From Roseiarcus sp963835215 (GTDB lineage Bacteria > Pseudomonadota > Alphaproteobacteria > Rhizobiales > Beijerinckiaceae), in assembly GCA_963835215.1 (NCBI GenBank), contig CAWIES010000002.1:744001-808000 (forward strand): DNA of 64,000 nucleotides, in the 5' to 3' direction. Under the pieces are notes generated by a model. That model did no database searches and was not told where the DNA came from. It was given only the letters and a program-made list of their open reading frames with translations. Each line of letters begins with the position of its first letter. Position 1 is the stretch's first letter. The position numbers and the translations under genes are program-made. Below, piece by piece: positions 17,510 to 26,856 of this stretch.

Positions 17510-20313
17510 TGCGATAGCCTCTCGAGCAGGTCCTTGGCGTGGACCTGGTCGGCCTTATAGTTGCCGGTGAGCGTGTACATCACCAGATTGACGCCGCCGC
17601 GCAGCGCCATTTCGCGCTGACGCGGGCCGCCGGGAATGAGCGGAAAGAGCGGGCGCCCGTCGGCGTCAGCCGCCCAGGCGGCGGCAAGATCGTTGGACGT
17701 GACGATGATCGGCGAGACGCTGTCGCCCGCGCGCGCCGGGCGCGGCGTCGGGTCGCTGGGATCGGGTGGCGGCAGCGCCTCGATCCAGGTCTGGCCATCC
17801 TCGGTGCGGCCAACGAAGCGGTCGAGCAGATAGAACGTCTTGGTGACGACGTGGTCGCGTGGCACCGGCTCGAGCTCGGGCACGTCGACGCCAGCGAGCA
17901 GTTGTCGCAGCCACAGGCCTTCGGGCGTCGCCGCGCCGCCCGGCGTCTGATTGAGCGCGTCGCGGGTGTCGAAGACGACGGTGCCGCCGTTCTTCATAAA
18001 GGCGGCGATGCGCGCCACCGCCGCGGGCGGAGGCAGCGGCCGGTCGGCGACGATCGGCCAGTAGATCAACGGATAGAAGCTCAGCTCGTCATGCGCCGGA
18101 TCGACCGCGATCGGCGCCGCGATCTGCGCCGAGGTGCGCTCGCCGAGCACGCGCGCCGAGGACTCGAGGCCGAGGCGGGTGGTCTCATCGACCGTCGCGT
18201 CGCCGCTCGCGACATAGGCAAGATGAGTGTTGCGCGCGGCGTCGGCGTCTTGCGCAGAGATCGGCGCGTCGGCGGCGCGCGCGACCGGCGCCTGCAACGT
18301 CGCGCCGACCAGCGCGCCGACGATCAGCAGCGCCGCCGCGGCCGGACGAGCAAAGCGTGAGGCGCGGCCGAGCCAAAGGCTGGCGAGCCCGTCGGCGAGG
18401 AAGCCGATCAACGCGGCGAGCAGCAGCCAGGGTTTAAGATCGAGCGGCGCCGCGACGTCGAGCCCGCCCGCGGCGACGGCGAGCCCGGCGTAATCGGCCG
18501 GCGTCGAGCTTGGCGCCCGGCGCGAGCGCGTTGACCGCTTCCAGCGATTCGGCTGGGCCGTAGAAGCCCGGGGGATGCGCGGCGTCGCCCGGCCCGGTGA
18601 AATCGCCGGCGATCGGCGCGGCGTCGGCGGGCGGCGCGCCGAGCGTTCCAAAGCCGTCGAGCGTGCGATAGGGCGCGCGCGTCGCCTGTTGCTCAGCCGC
18701 GCCCGCGCCGCTCGTCTCCGCCGGCGCCGGCCCTGCTCGCGCCACGACGCGCCGCAGCATGTCGACGAACAGGCCCGAGAGCGGCAGGTTCGACCAGGTC
18801 GTATCGGCGGTGACGTGGAACAGCACGATCAGCCCTTTGCCGCGCGGCGCAGCGGTGACCAGCGGCGTGCCGTCGGCGAGCCGCGCCCAGGTCTTGTCGG
18901 CGAGGCCCGGCTCCGGCTCGGCCAGCACCTGGCGCGAGACGGTCACCTCATCGGGCGCGGCGAGGCCGAAGAACGGGCTCGTCTTTCTCGAACGGCGGCG
19001 ATGTGCTTGGGCGTTTCCCACGACAGCGCGCCGCCCTAGCGTGCGCCCGCCGCGCCGCAGCGCGACGGGGGTCAGATCGTCGTCGCCGGCGGCGAGCCGC
19101 GTGCCGGCAAAGCGCAGCAGCACGCCGCCCGAATTCGACGAATTCGCGCCAGCTCGTCATGCGCCGGGCCGGGCGGCACGCTCATGTCGGCGAGCGCCAG
19201 CACCGAGGGCTTCTCCGCGAGCAGCGCTTCGATCGGATCGCCTCGGCGCCCGCGCGCTTCGCGGATCTCGGCGAACGGCGCGAGCGCGCGCTTGATATAA
19301 TAGGTCGGCGACAGCAGCGGCTGGGCGACGTCGGCGCTGGCCCCCGAGAGAATCGCGACGCGGCGACGGCGCGAGCGCTCGTCGATCAGCCAGGTCGCGC
19401 CCGCAGACGTTTCGTCGGCGACGACGAGGCGGCTGATCTCGTTGCGCAGTTCGACCGGCAGTTCGAAACTTCGCCTGCGTCTCCAGCGCGCAGCCGAAGT
19501 CGAACGGCGCCTCGCCGATCGAGCGCCCCTGCGCGTCGAGCGCGCGCACGACGCCGGCGCGGCGCGCGTTGAGATCGGGCGCGCGTCAGATGCGCGTCGA
19601 GCGCGCCGGCGAGATTGTCGGCGCTGGAAATGGCGAGCGGGCGTCGTGCGGTCGAGCACGACCGACAGCGAATGTCCGCGCGACGGCCTCGGCCAGCGCT
19701 CTGGCGAAGGCGCCGGCGCCGCCGAGTTCGAGGCCGTCGGCGATCCAGAGGACATCGGCGCGCGGGTTGGCGGCGAGGAAGCGCTGCGATCGGCGGCAGC
19801 GCTCGCCATCGCGCGCCGGCGCGTAGGGGACCGGCTGCAAGCGCGCGCAGTTTCTCCTCGATGCGCGGCCGCATCGAGCGGCGTGATGATCGAGCCCGCC
19901 TTGCGAAATCGGCGCAAGCGCCACCAGCCGTCCCGCGCGGTCGCCGCCGATCAGCGCGTCGCGCGCGAAGGCGACGCGCTGCGTCCCAGGTCGGCGCCGC
20001 CGCCCAGCCGTCGTCGACGATCACGCAGCAGCGGGCCCGGTCGCCAGTCTCGGCTTAGCCGCGTTCCAGATCGGCCCCGCCATCGCGAGAATGACCAGCG
20101 CGGCGATCGACGATGCCGCAGCGCCAGCAGCGGCCAGGGCGTCTTGGCCGGCGTCGCATCCTTGTCGTCGAGGCCGAGCAACAGGCGGAGCGGCGGAAAC
20201 ACGACTTGGCGCGGCCGCGGCGGCGTGACGCGCAGGAAGAGATAGAGCGCCGCCAGCAGCGCGAGCGCGGCGAGCACCGCCGGCGCGGCGAAGGCGAGCG
20301 GCAGGCCGAGCAT
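17506..20313 (-). CDS. BatA-N-terminal / DUF4159 membrane protein, multiply frameshifted
   Basis: About 935 codons when repaired. The N-terminus is a BatA-type two-segment membrane anchor (LAFAAPAVLAALALLAALYLF, then PRPRQVVFPPLRLLLGL). The middle has weak vWA/GATase-like stretches (ADVLWIADGLELGGAGAFA, PRGKGLIVLFHVTADTTWSN). A further membrane segment near 18.4 kb (PWLLLAALIGFLADGLASLW) precedes the C-terminal DUF4159 domain (NTHLAYVASGDATVDETTR to the end), which is intact in one frame from about 18500 to 17506. Between about 18500 and 20130 the reading frame changes at least seven times. Start ATG 20311-20313 lies directly behind the DUF58 stop. Same family proteins in other alphaproteobacteria have this size and gene order. 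Confidence 0.82.
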
Positions 20314-20314
20314 C

Positions 20315-21241
20315 TCAGGCGCTCCAGCCGGCCTTCGCCGGCTCGGGGCCGGCGAGGCGGGCGTGCAGCGAAAGCAGCGCCTGGGCCGCCGACTGGTCGG
20401 TGCGGTGGAGCGCGAAGTCCCAGCCGCGCGCGCGGCATGCGGCGCGCACCGCCTCGCGATGCGCGGCAAGCCGCTCGAGATAGGCCTCGCGCAGGCTTTG
20501 GGCGCGCGGCGCGCGCAGCCGGCGCGGCGCCGCCCGCGGCGAGAAACTCGGTGTGGCCGAGGAAGGGGAAGGTCTCCTCGATCGGATCGGCGATCATCAG
20601 GATTTGACCCTCGGCGCCGCTCGCGCGCGATGGTCGCGATCGTCTCGCGCGACCTTCGCAGCGTCGGCGAGGAAGTCGCCGATCAGCACCGCGCTGCGAG
20701 CGCGCCGTGATCGGCGCCGAGGGCGGCAAGGGCTGGGCGACATTGTGCAAGCGTTCGTCGGCGGCGATCGCTTCGGCGAAGCGTTCGATGACGTCGCGGC
20801 TGGCGAGCGGCGCGCGTCAGGCCGATCAGGCCGACGCGCTCGCCGCCGCGCACCGCAAGATCGGCGAGCGCCAGCGCCAGCACCGCCGCGCGGTCGACCT
20901 TGGAGCAGGACGCGAGTTCCGAGCCGAAAGCCATCGAGGGCGAGCGGTCGAACCAGATCCAGAGCGATGTGCGAAGCTTCCCACTCGCGCTCGCGCACGA
21001 AGGCGCGGTTCTCGCGCGCCGAACGACGCCAATCGACGCGGGCCGCGGGTTCGCCCGAGACGAACGGACGGAACTGCCAGAACGTCTCGCCGGGACCGGC
21101 CTGCCGGCGCCCATGGACGCCGTGCATGCACGCTGTGCGCGACCTGGCGCGCGGCGACGACGAGGCTCGGCAGGCGCGCCGCGAGCGTCGTCGGCCTGTT
21201 CGCTGACGGACGCGGCGTGTCGCGGCGGCGACTGCCGCCAT
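20315..21241 (-). CDS. DUF58 domain protein (MoxR partner), multiply frameshifted
   Basis: DUF58 proteins carry a vWA-like fold and are encoded next to MoxR AAA+ ATPases. The conserved segment FRPFVSGEPAARVDWRRSAR with RENRAFVREREWE is readable near 21000-21080, followed in another frame by the MIDAS-like WFDRSPSMAFGSEL, then VLALALADLAVRGGERVGLIGL, and AVLIGDFLAD and ILMIADPIEETFPFLG further on. At least five frame changes lie between about 20500 and 21000. ATG 21239-21241 is placed just behind the moxR stop, and the stop 20315-20317 touches the DUF4159 start, so the three genes are tightly coupled. Reconstructed length about 307 residues. Confidence 0.8.
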
Positions 21242-21245
21242 CGGC

Positions 21246-22243
21246 TCAGCGCAGCGTCTTGGCGACGAGGCGCGCGATCACGGCGGGGATCGTCTCGCCT
21301 TCGGCGCGCGCGGCGAAGGTCAGCGCCATGCGGTGCTTGAGCACCGGCTCGGCGAGCGCCGCGACGTCGTCGCGCGAGGGCGCGAGCCGGCCATCGACCA
21401 GCGCGCGCGCGCGGCTGGCCAGCATCAGCGCCTGCGCGGCGCGCGGGCCCGGCCCCCAGGCGATCGCCTCGGTCAGCGCCGGATCGCCCTCGCCGGGCCG
21501 CGCCGCGCGCACGAGATCGAGGATCGCCTCGACGACGCTTTCGCCGATCGGCGCGCGCCGCACCAGGCGCTGCGCCGCCATCAGGTCGGCGGCGGTCATC
21601 GCCGGCTTCGCCGTCGGCGTCGTTCTCGCCGGTGGTCTCGATCAGAATGCGGCGCTCGGCGGCGCGGTCGGGATAGCCGACGTCGATCTGCATCAGGAAA
21701 CGGTCGAGCTGCGCCTCGGGCAGCGGGATAGGCGCCCTCCTGCTCCAGCGGATTCTGCGTCGCCAGCACATGGAAGGGGACCGGCAGATCGTGGCGCGCG
21801 CCGGCGACCGTGACGTGATGCTCCTGCATCGCCTGCAACAGCGCCGACTGCGTGCGCGGGCTGGCGCGATTGATTTCGTCGGCCATCAGCAATTGGGCGA
21901 AGATCGGCCCCTTGATGAAGCGGAAGCCGCGCGAGCGGTCGGCCCCTTCCTCCATCACCTCGGCGCCGAGAATGTCGGACGGCATCAGATCGGGCGTGAA
22001 CTGCACGCGCAGCGCGTCGAGCCCCATGACGATGCCGAGCGTCTCGACCAGCTTGGTCTTGGCGAGGCCGGGAACGCCGATCAACAAGCCGTGACCGCCG
22101 GCGAGCAGCGTGACCAGCGTCTGCTCGACCACCCGCTCCTGACCGAAAATCACCGCGCCGATCGCCTCGCGCGCCGCGGCGACCCGCGCCAGCGTCGCTT
22201 CGGCGGCCTTGACGACGCTGGCGTCGAAATCGGCGACGGACAT
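21246..22243 (-). CDS. MoxR family AAA+ ATPase, two frameshifts
   Basis: MoxR-type chaperone ATPase thought to act with vWA proteins in assembling or activating envelope complexes. Motifs: Walker A GVPGLAKTKL, the DLMPSDILGAEV segment, Walker B LLMADEINRASPRTQSALLQAM, and sensor 1 VLATQNPLEQEG, in the first frame. The lid region (QLDRFLMQIDVGYPDRAAERRIL) is in a second frame and the C-terminus (LMAAQRLVRRAPIGESVV to LVAKTLR) in a third, with single insertions near 21730 and 21600. Start ATG 22241-22243 has an AGAGGAG ribosome site. First gene of a four-gene cluster; it diverges from the DUF1285 gene. Confidence 0.9.
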
Positions 22244-22420
22244 GAGCTCTCCTCTAAGTCGGACAACGGTCGCGCAGCGCGGCATTTCCGAAGCTTGACG
22301 ACTCGGTTCCCGCGGCAGCTCGATTCGATGGCGCGCGCCCGCCAGAGCGAGGCGTAACATACGGATCGCGTTCTTGCCCACAAACCAGCGCGAGATTATG
22401 GCGGAAGCGATGCAAGCGCC

Positions 22421-22995
22421 ATGCCCGACCAGGCGCTGGGCGGCCTGAGCGAGGCCGCGGCGGCGCGCCAGCGCGGCCCGGCGCCGGTTCATCTGTGGAA
22501 TCCGCCCTATTGCGGCGAGATCGACATGCGGATCGCGGCCGATGGGACCTGGTACTATTGCGGCTCGCCGATCGGCCGGCCGGCGCTGGTCCAGCTGTTC
22601 GCCTCGATCCTGCGCAAGGACGCGGACCGCTACGTGCTGGTGACGCCGGTCGAGCGGGTCGGCATCCGGGTCGACGACGCGCCGTTCCTGTGCGTCGAGA
22701 TGCGAGGTCGAGGCTCAGGGCGGCGCGCCGCGGCTGACGTTCCGCACCAATGTCGAGGACGTCGTTACGGTCGACGCCGAGCATCCGCTGCGGTTCGAAC
22801 CGGGCGCGGCGGACGGGCTCAAGCCTTACGTGCGGGTGCGCGGCGAGCTCTGGGCGCTGGTCAAGCGCGCGCTCTTTTACGATCTGGTCGCGCTGGGCGA
22901 GGTCGCGCCCTGGCAGGGCGAGGACTGGTTCGGCGTCGCTCAGTGCCGGAACGTTCTTTCCGATGACGCGCGCGAGCGAGATCGAGGGGCTTTGA
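22421..22995 (+). CDS. DUF1285 domain protein, frameshifted
   Basis: About 190 residues. The N-terminal DUF1285 core is visible as IDMRIAADGTWYYCGSPIGRPALVQLFASILRKD and the ligand-like segment DRYVLVTPVERVGIRVDDAPF; the rest continues in two further frames (LTFRTNVEDVVTVDAEHPL, then GLKPYVRVRGELWALVKRALFYDLV and FFPMTRASEIEGL). Insertions of one base lie near 22705 and 22940. The stop TGA 22993-22995 overlaps the TTG start of the NUDIX gene. DUF1285 has no fixed function; it is regularly encoded beside the moxR cluster, CoA pyrophosphatase and CCA transferase in Hyphomicrobiales. Confidence 0.85.
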
Positions 22996-23597
22996 ACGCT
23001 CCCGCTCTCGCCGCGCGATCTGACCCCCGAGGCGCCTGCGCCGCCTCGCCCGGGCGCGCCTTGCCGCCGAGCTTCGCGTCCGACCCGCCGGGCGCCCTGC
23101 CGGCCGGCGCGCGGCCGGCGGCGGTGCTGGCGCCGATCGTCGCGCGCCCCGACGGGCTGACCGTGCTGCTGACCCTGCGCGCCGCGCATTTGCGCGCCCA
23201 TTCGGGCCAGGTCGCCTTTCCCGGCGGCAAGATCGATCCCGGCGAGACGCCCGGCCAAACGGCGCTGCGCGAAGCCGAGGAGGAGATCGGCCTCGCCGCG
23301 CAGCTTCATCGAGCCGCTCGGCTGGCTCGACCCCTATCTGACCGGCACCGGCTTTCGCGTCGCGCCGCTGGTGGCGCTGATCGACCCGGTTTCACGCTGG
23401 CGATCAACGCGGAGGAGGTCGCCGAGGCGTTCGAGACGCCGTTCGCCTTCCTGATGGACGCCGCCAACCACCGGCTCGAAGAGCGAGTCTGGCGGGGCGA
23501 AATGCGAAAGTTCTACGCAATGCCCCACGGCGAGCGGTATATCTGGGGCGCCACCGCCGGCATCCTGCGCAATCTCTACGAGAGGCTGTTCTCCTGA
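22992..23597 (+). CDS. NUDIX hydrolase, CoA pyrophosphatase-like, frameshifted
   Basis: Hydrolase of the NUDIX superfamily, most like CoA pyrophosphatases. The NUDIX box reads GKIDPGETPGQTALREAEEEIGL, with the catalytic REAEEE glutamates, preceded by RAHSGQVAFPG as in the CoA-specific UPF0035 signature. An extra C near 23300 and a missing G near 23385 move the frame out and back, so about 30 residues (EPLGWLDPYLTGTGFRVAPL) read in another frame. The TTG start overlaps the DUF1285 stop (TTGA). The stop TGA overlaps the ATG of the next gene. Confidence 0.88.
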   Translation: MNAPALAARSDPRGACAASPGRALPPSFASDPPGALPAGARPAAVLAPIVARPDGLTVLLTLRAAHLRAHSGQVAFPGGKIDPGETPGQTALREAEEEIGLAAQLHRAARLARPLSDRHRLSRRAAGGADRPGFTLAINAEEVAEAFETPFAFLMDAANHRLEERVWRGEMRKFYAMPHGERYIWGATAGILRNLYERLFS

Positions 23598-23859
23598 TGT
23601 GGCGCGCCGCTCGCCGAATCGCTCGGCCTGTTCCTCGCGCCGTTCGCCGCTCTTCGCGATCTATCTCGTGCTGCGCGCGCGTTATCCGCTGGCGCTCGAG
23701 CACTGGACGCGCGGCCGGGTGGCGACGCTGCTTGTCGTCGGCCTCGTGGCGGCCTTCGCCGGGCTCGCCGGCGCCTCGCTGTTCGCGCCGCGCGGCCAGG
23801 GCGTCTACGTTCCCGCCCACGTCGTCAACGGCGTGCTCGTGCCCGGACATTTCGAATGA
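23597..23859 (+). CDS. DUF6111 small membrane protein, frameshifted
   Basis: Small protein of about 87 residues with two hydrophobic segments: an N-terminal one (LAESLGLFLAPFALFAIYLVLRA, recovered across two one-base insertions near 23608 and 23650) and RVATLLVVGLVAAFAGLAGASLF, ending VPAHVVNGVLVPGHFE. This matches the pattern of DUF6111 proteins found between CoA pyrophosphatase and CCA nucleotidyltransferase genes. ATG 23597 overlaps the NUDIX stop and its own stop overlaps the cca start (ATGA). Role unknown. Confidence 0.75.
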
Positions 23860-25118
23860 CCGGCCTGCCCGGCCTCAGAGACGGGCGCCTCGCCGACCGG
23901 CGCGTGCTGGAGACCGGGCGGCTCGCGCGCGCGCTGCGGGCGCTCGACGGCGAGGGCGAGGAGACGCGGCTGGTCGGCGGCGCGGTGCGCGATCTCGCGC
24001 TCGGCGTGCGCCGGGCGATTTCGATCTCGCCACGACGGCCCTGCCGACGACCGTGATCAAGCGCGCCCGCGCCGCCGGCTTCGGGGTCGCGCCGACCGGC
24101 CTCGCGCATGGCACAGTGACGGTGATCGTCGACGGCAAGCCAATCGAGGTGACGACGCTCAGGCGCGACGTCGACACCGACGGACGCCACGCCAAGGTCG
24201 CGTTCGGGCGCGACTTTCGCGACGACGCGCTGCGACGCGACTTCACCATCAACGCCCTGTCGCTCGACCCGCGACGGCGCGGTGCACGACTATGTCGGCG
24301 GCCTTGCCGATCTCGCCGACCGCAGGGTGCGATTCATCGGCGAGCCGCGTCAGCGCATCCGCGAGGACTATCTGCGCATCCTGCGTTTCTTCCGCTTCTC
24401 GGCCCGCTATGGCGGCGAGACGCTCGACGCCGACGGGTTGCAGGCGGCGATCGCCGAGCGCGAGGGGCTGGCGATCCTGTCGCGCGAGCGGGTGCACGCC
24501 GAACTGATGAAGCTGTTTGTCGCGCCGCGCGCCGCCGAGGTGGTCGTGCGCATCTGCGAAGCCGATCTGCTCGGGCCATTGATCGCCGGCCAAACCGATG
24601 CGAGGCGCTTTGCCCGTCTCGCGGCGATCGAGGCGGCGCGCGGCGAGCCGCCCGACCCGGTGCTGCGCCTGGCGGCGCTCGCCGTCCTGATCGAGGAGGA
24701 CGCCGAGCGGTTGCGTGAGCGGCTGCGCCTCTCCAACGCCGAATTCGATCGCTTACGCGAGCTGGCCCGCGGCTTGAGCGACCTCCATGGCCTCGACACG
24801 CCGCCGGCGTTGAGCATGCTCAAGCGGCTGCTGTTCGAGCGCCGGCGGCGCGGCGCGCTCGACGCGCTGACCCTCGCGCAGGCCGACAGCGGCGCCGGCC
24901 CGGGGGATCGCCGCTTCGCCCGCGCCTGGGCCTTTCTCGCCGGCGCGCCCGAGCCGACGCTGCCCTTCAGCGGCGCTGACGTGCTGGCGCGCGGCGTGAC
25001 CCACGGCCAGCGCATCGGCGTGACGCTGAAGAAATTGCAAGCATTGTGGATTCGCGCCGGCTTTCCCCGCGAGCCCGAGGCGCTGGCGCGGCTGCTCGAC
25101 GAGGCGCTGGAGCCGTGA
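23856..25118 (+). CDS. cca: CCA tRNA nucleotidyltransferase / poly(A) polymerase family, frameshifted
   Basis: Class II nucleotidyltransferase that adds or repairs the CCA end of tRNA. Conserved elements: TRLVGGAVRDLALGV, GDFDLATTALP with the metal-binding aspartates (read after a frame change near 24015), GTVTVIVDGKPIEVTTLRRDV, ALRRDFTINALSLDP, then DYVGGLADLADRRVRFIG and EDYLRILRFFRFSARY. A missing base near 24015 and an extra base near 24275 cancel, so the long C-terminal part is in the starting frame. About 420 residues. The gene is essential or nearly so in bacteria, which argues that these breaks are sequence errors. ATGA overlap with DUF6111. Confidence 0.93.
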
Positions 25119-25124
25119 GGCGTT

Positions 25125-25175
25125 TGTAGACGCGGCCGTCGGCCGCGTCGGGCGCGGTCAACGACCGCGCCTACA
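25125..25175. repeat. Twin-hairpin palindromic element
   Basis: A 51-bp unit flanked by TGTAG and CTACA. It has two perfect hairpins, GACGCGGCC-GTC-GGCCGCGTC (25129-25149) and GGCGCGGTC-AAC-GACCGCGCC (25151-25171). It lies 7 bp after the cca stop in front of the creatininase-like gene. No T-run follows, so it is a REP-like element rather than a classical terminator. Confidence 0.85.
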
Positions 25176-25241
25176 GAAGGGGCGTTTGACCTCGCGCGGT
25201 CTAGCGAGAGACAAAGGGCCCGCGACGGCTGGGAGAAACGG

Positions 25242-26048
25242 ATGCTGCCGACCAAATTATGGGCCGACATGTCGTGGCGCGATTTTGCCGCGGCCGACAT
25301 GGGCGCTGCGGTCGCGGTGCTGCCGGTTGGCGCGATCGAGCAGCACGGGCCGCATCTGCCGGTCGGCGTCGACGCCGATCTCAACGAAGGCTACCTCAAG
25401 CGCGTCATCGCGCGCGTTCCCGCCGATTGGCCGGCGCTGTTCCTGCCGCCCCAGGCAATCGGCGCCTCGGATGAGCATTCCGAATATCCCGGCACGCTGA
25501 CCCTGTCGACCGAGACGCTGACGCGTGTGCTGACCGAGATCGGCGCCTCGGTCGCGCGCGCTGGCTGCCGCAAGCTCGTCTTCATCAACGCCCATGGCGG
25601 CAACAATTCCGCGATCGACGCGGCGGCGCTGGCGCTGCGCGCGCGCTTTGCGATGCTGGCGGTGCACGCGAGCTGGCGGCGGCTCGGCTATCCGGAGGGG
25701 CTGTTTTCCGAGCGCGAGCGCGCTCACGGCGTCCATGGCGGCGACATCGAAACCTCGCTGATGCTCGCCTTTCGCCCGGGCGCGGTGAAGATGAGCGAGG
25801 CGCGCGATTTTACCAGCGCCGACGAGGCGATGGCCAAGGACTTCAAGCGCCTGCGCGCCGCCCCGCCGAGCGGCTTCGCCTGGATGGCGAGCGACCTCAA
25901 TCCGGGCGGCGCGGTCGGCGACGCCGCCAACGCCAGCGCCGCGCGCGGCGAGGCTTGCGCCGAGCATGGCGCTGCGGCCTTCATCGAATTGCTCGGCGAC
26001 GTGCTCGCCTTCGATCTCAAGCGGCTCGCCAAGGGCCCGCTGGGTTAG
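25242..26048 (+). CDS. Creatininase family protein
   Basis: 268-residue member of the creatininase/FAPy-deformylase fold, metal-dependent amidohydrolases. The metal-binding motifs are VLPVGAIEQHGPHLPVGVDA near residue 30 and the NAHGGN loop near residue 115, followed by HGVHGGDIETSLMLA. Besides creatinine, relatives act on formamidopyrimidines or on mycofactocin-type peptides, so the substrate is open. The stop is 5 bp before rnhB, suggesting a shared transcript with rnhB. Confidence 0.88.
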   Translation: MLPTKLWADMSWRDFAAADMGAAVAVLPVGAIEQHGPHLPVGVDADLNEGYLKRVIARVPADWPALFLPPQAIGASDEHSEYPGTLTLSTETLTRVLTEIGASVARAGCRKLVFINAHGGNNSAIDAAALALRARFAMLAVHASWRRLGYPEGLFSERERAHGVHGGDIETSLMLAFRPGAVKMSEARDFTSADEAMAKDFKRLRAAPPSGFAWMASDLNPGGAVGDAANASAARGEACAEHGAAAFIELLGDVLAFDLKRLAKGPLG

Positions 26049-26053
26049 CGGCG

Positions 26054-26713
26054 ATGGGCGCGCCGCACTTCAAATTCGAGCGGGCGCTGATCGCCGACGG
26101 GCATCGTTATGTCGTCGGAGTCGATGAGGTCGGGCGCGGTCCGCTTGCTGGGCCGGTCGGCGTCGCGGCGGTGATTCTCGATCCTGACGACCTGCCGCCG
26201 GGACTCGACGATTCCAAGGCGCTGAGCGCGGCGCGGCGTGAGGCGCTGTCGCTGGCGATTTACGCGAAGGCGCTTGCCGTCACGCTGGTGTTCGCCAGCG
26301 TCGAGGAAATCGACGCCCACAACATTCGCGGCGCGACGCTTCTGGCGATGGCGCGCGCCGTTGCGGCGCTCAGCCTCAGGGCCGATTACGCGCTGATCGA
26401 CGGGCGCGACGCGCCGCCGGGTTTGCGTTGTCCGGCGCGCGCGATCGTGGGGGGCGACGGGTTGTCGCTATCGATCGCCGCCGCCTCGATCGTCGCCAAG
26501 GTGGCGCGCGACGCCCTGATGATTCGCCTCGACGCCGCGCACCCCGGCTACGGCTTTGCGCGGCACGCGGGCTATCCGACGCGCGCTCATGTGGCGGCCT
26601 TGGCGCGGCTCGGACCGTGCCCGCTGCACCGGCGCTCGTTCAAGCCGAAGGGGCTATTCGACGCCAATCCGCCGGTTTCCGCGGGAGACGCGGAACCCTT
26701 TAGAAATCGTTGA
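26054..26713 (+). CDS. rnhB: Ribonuclease HII
   Basis: Removes ribonucleotides from DNA. 219 residues. The N-terminal catalytic motif GVDEVGRGPLAGPVG starts at residue 22 (Asp24, Glu25); DDSKALSAARRE and YALIDG with the further Asp follow, and the C-terminal RARVAA/HYPTRAH-like region is AGYPTRAHVAALARLGPCPLHR. ATG 26054 follows the creatininase stop by 5 bp. It is followed by ccrM, an order also known from other alphaproteobacteria. Confidence 0.95.
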   Translation: MGAPHFKFERALIADGHRYVVGVDEVGRGPLAGPVGVAAVILDPDDLPPGLDDSKALSAARREALSLAIYAKALAVTLVFASVEEIDAHNIRGATLLAMARAVAALSLRADYALIDGRDAPPGLRCPARAIVGGDGLSLSIAAASIVAKVARDALMIRLDAAHPGYGFARHAGYPTRAHVAALARLGPCPLHRRSFKPKGLFDANPPVSAGDAEPFRNR

Positions 26714-26856
26714 TTTCATAAAGTTTCTTAGCCCCGCGCAACCGTACGAAAACGACACAGGGCCGCGCGCGACGCAATAACCCGGCCTTTACCGAAAATG
26801 CTCACTATCGCGACTGTCGGAGCCGTTTGGTCTGGCGCAGTCGAGTGAGTTGCGTA

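Noticed and set aside
15421..25118. Decayed pseudogene island
   Set aside because: Motifs are intact on both sides of each break and an essential gene (cca) is affected, which favours sequence error. Kept as a finding, not as pseudogene calls.
26714..26856. CtrA or GANTC control sites before ccrM
   Set aside because: No TTAA-N7-TTAA pair and no GANTC site is visible in this spacer, although control from elsewhere remains possible.
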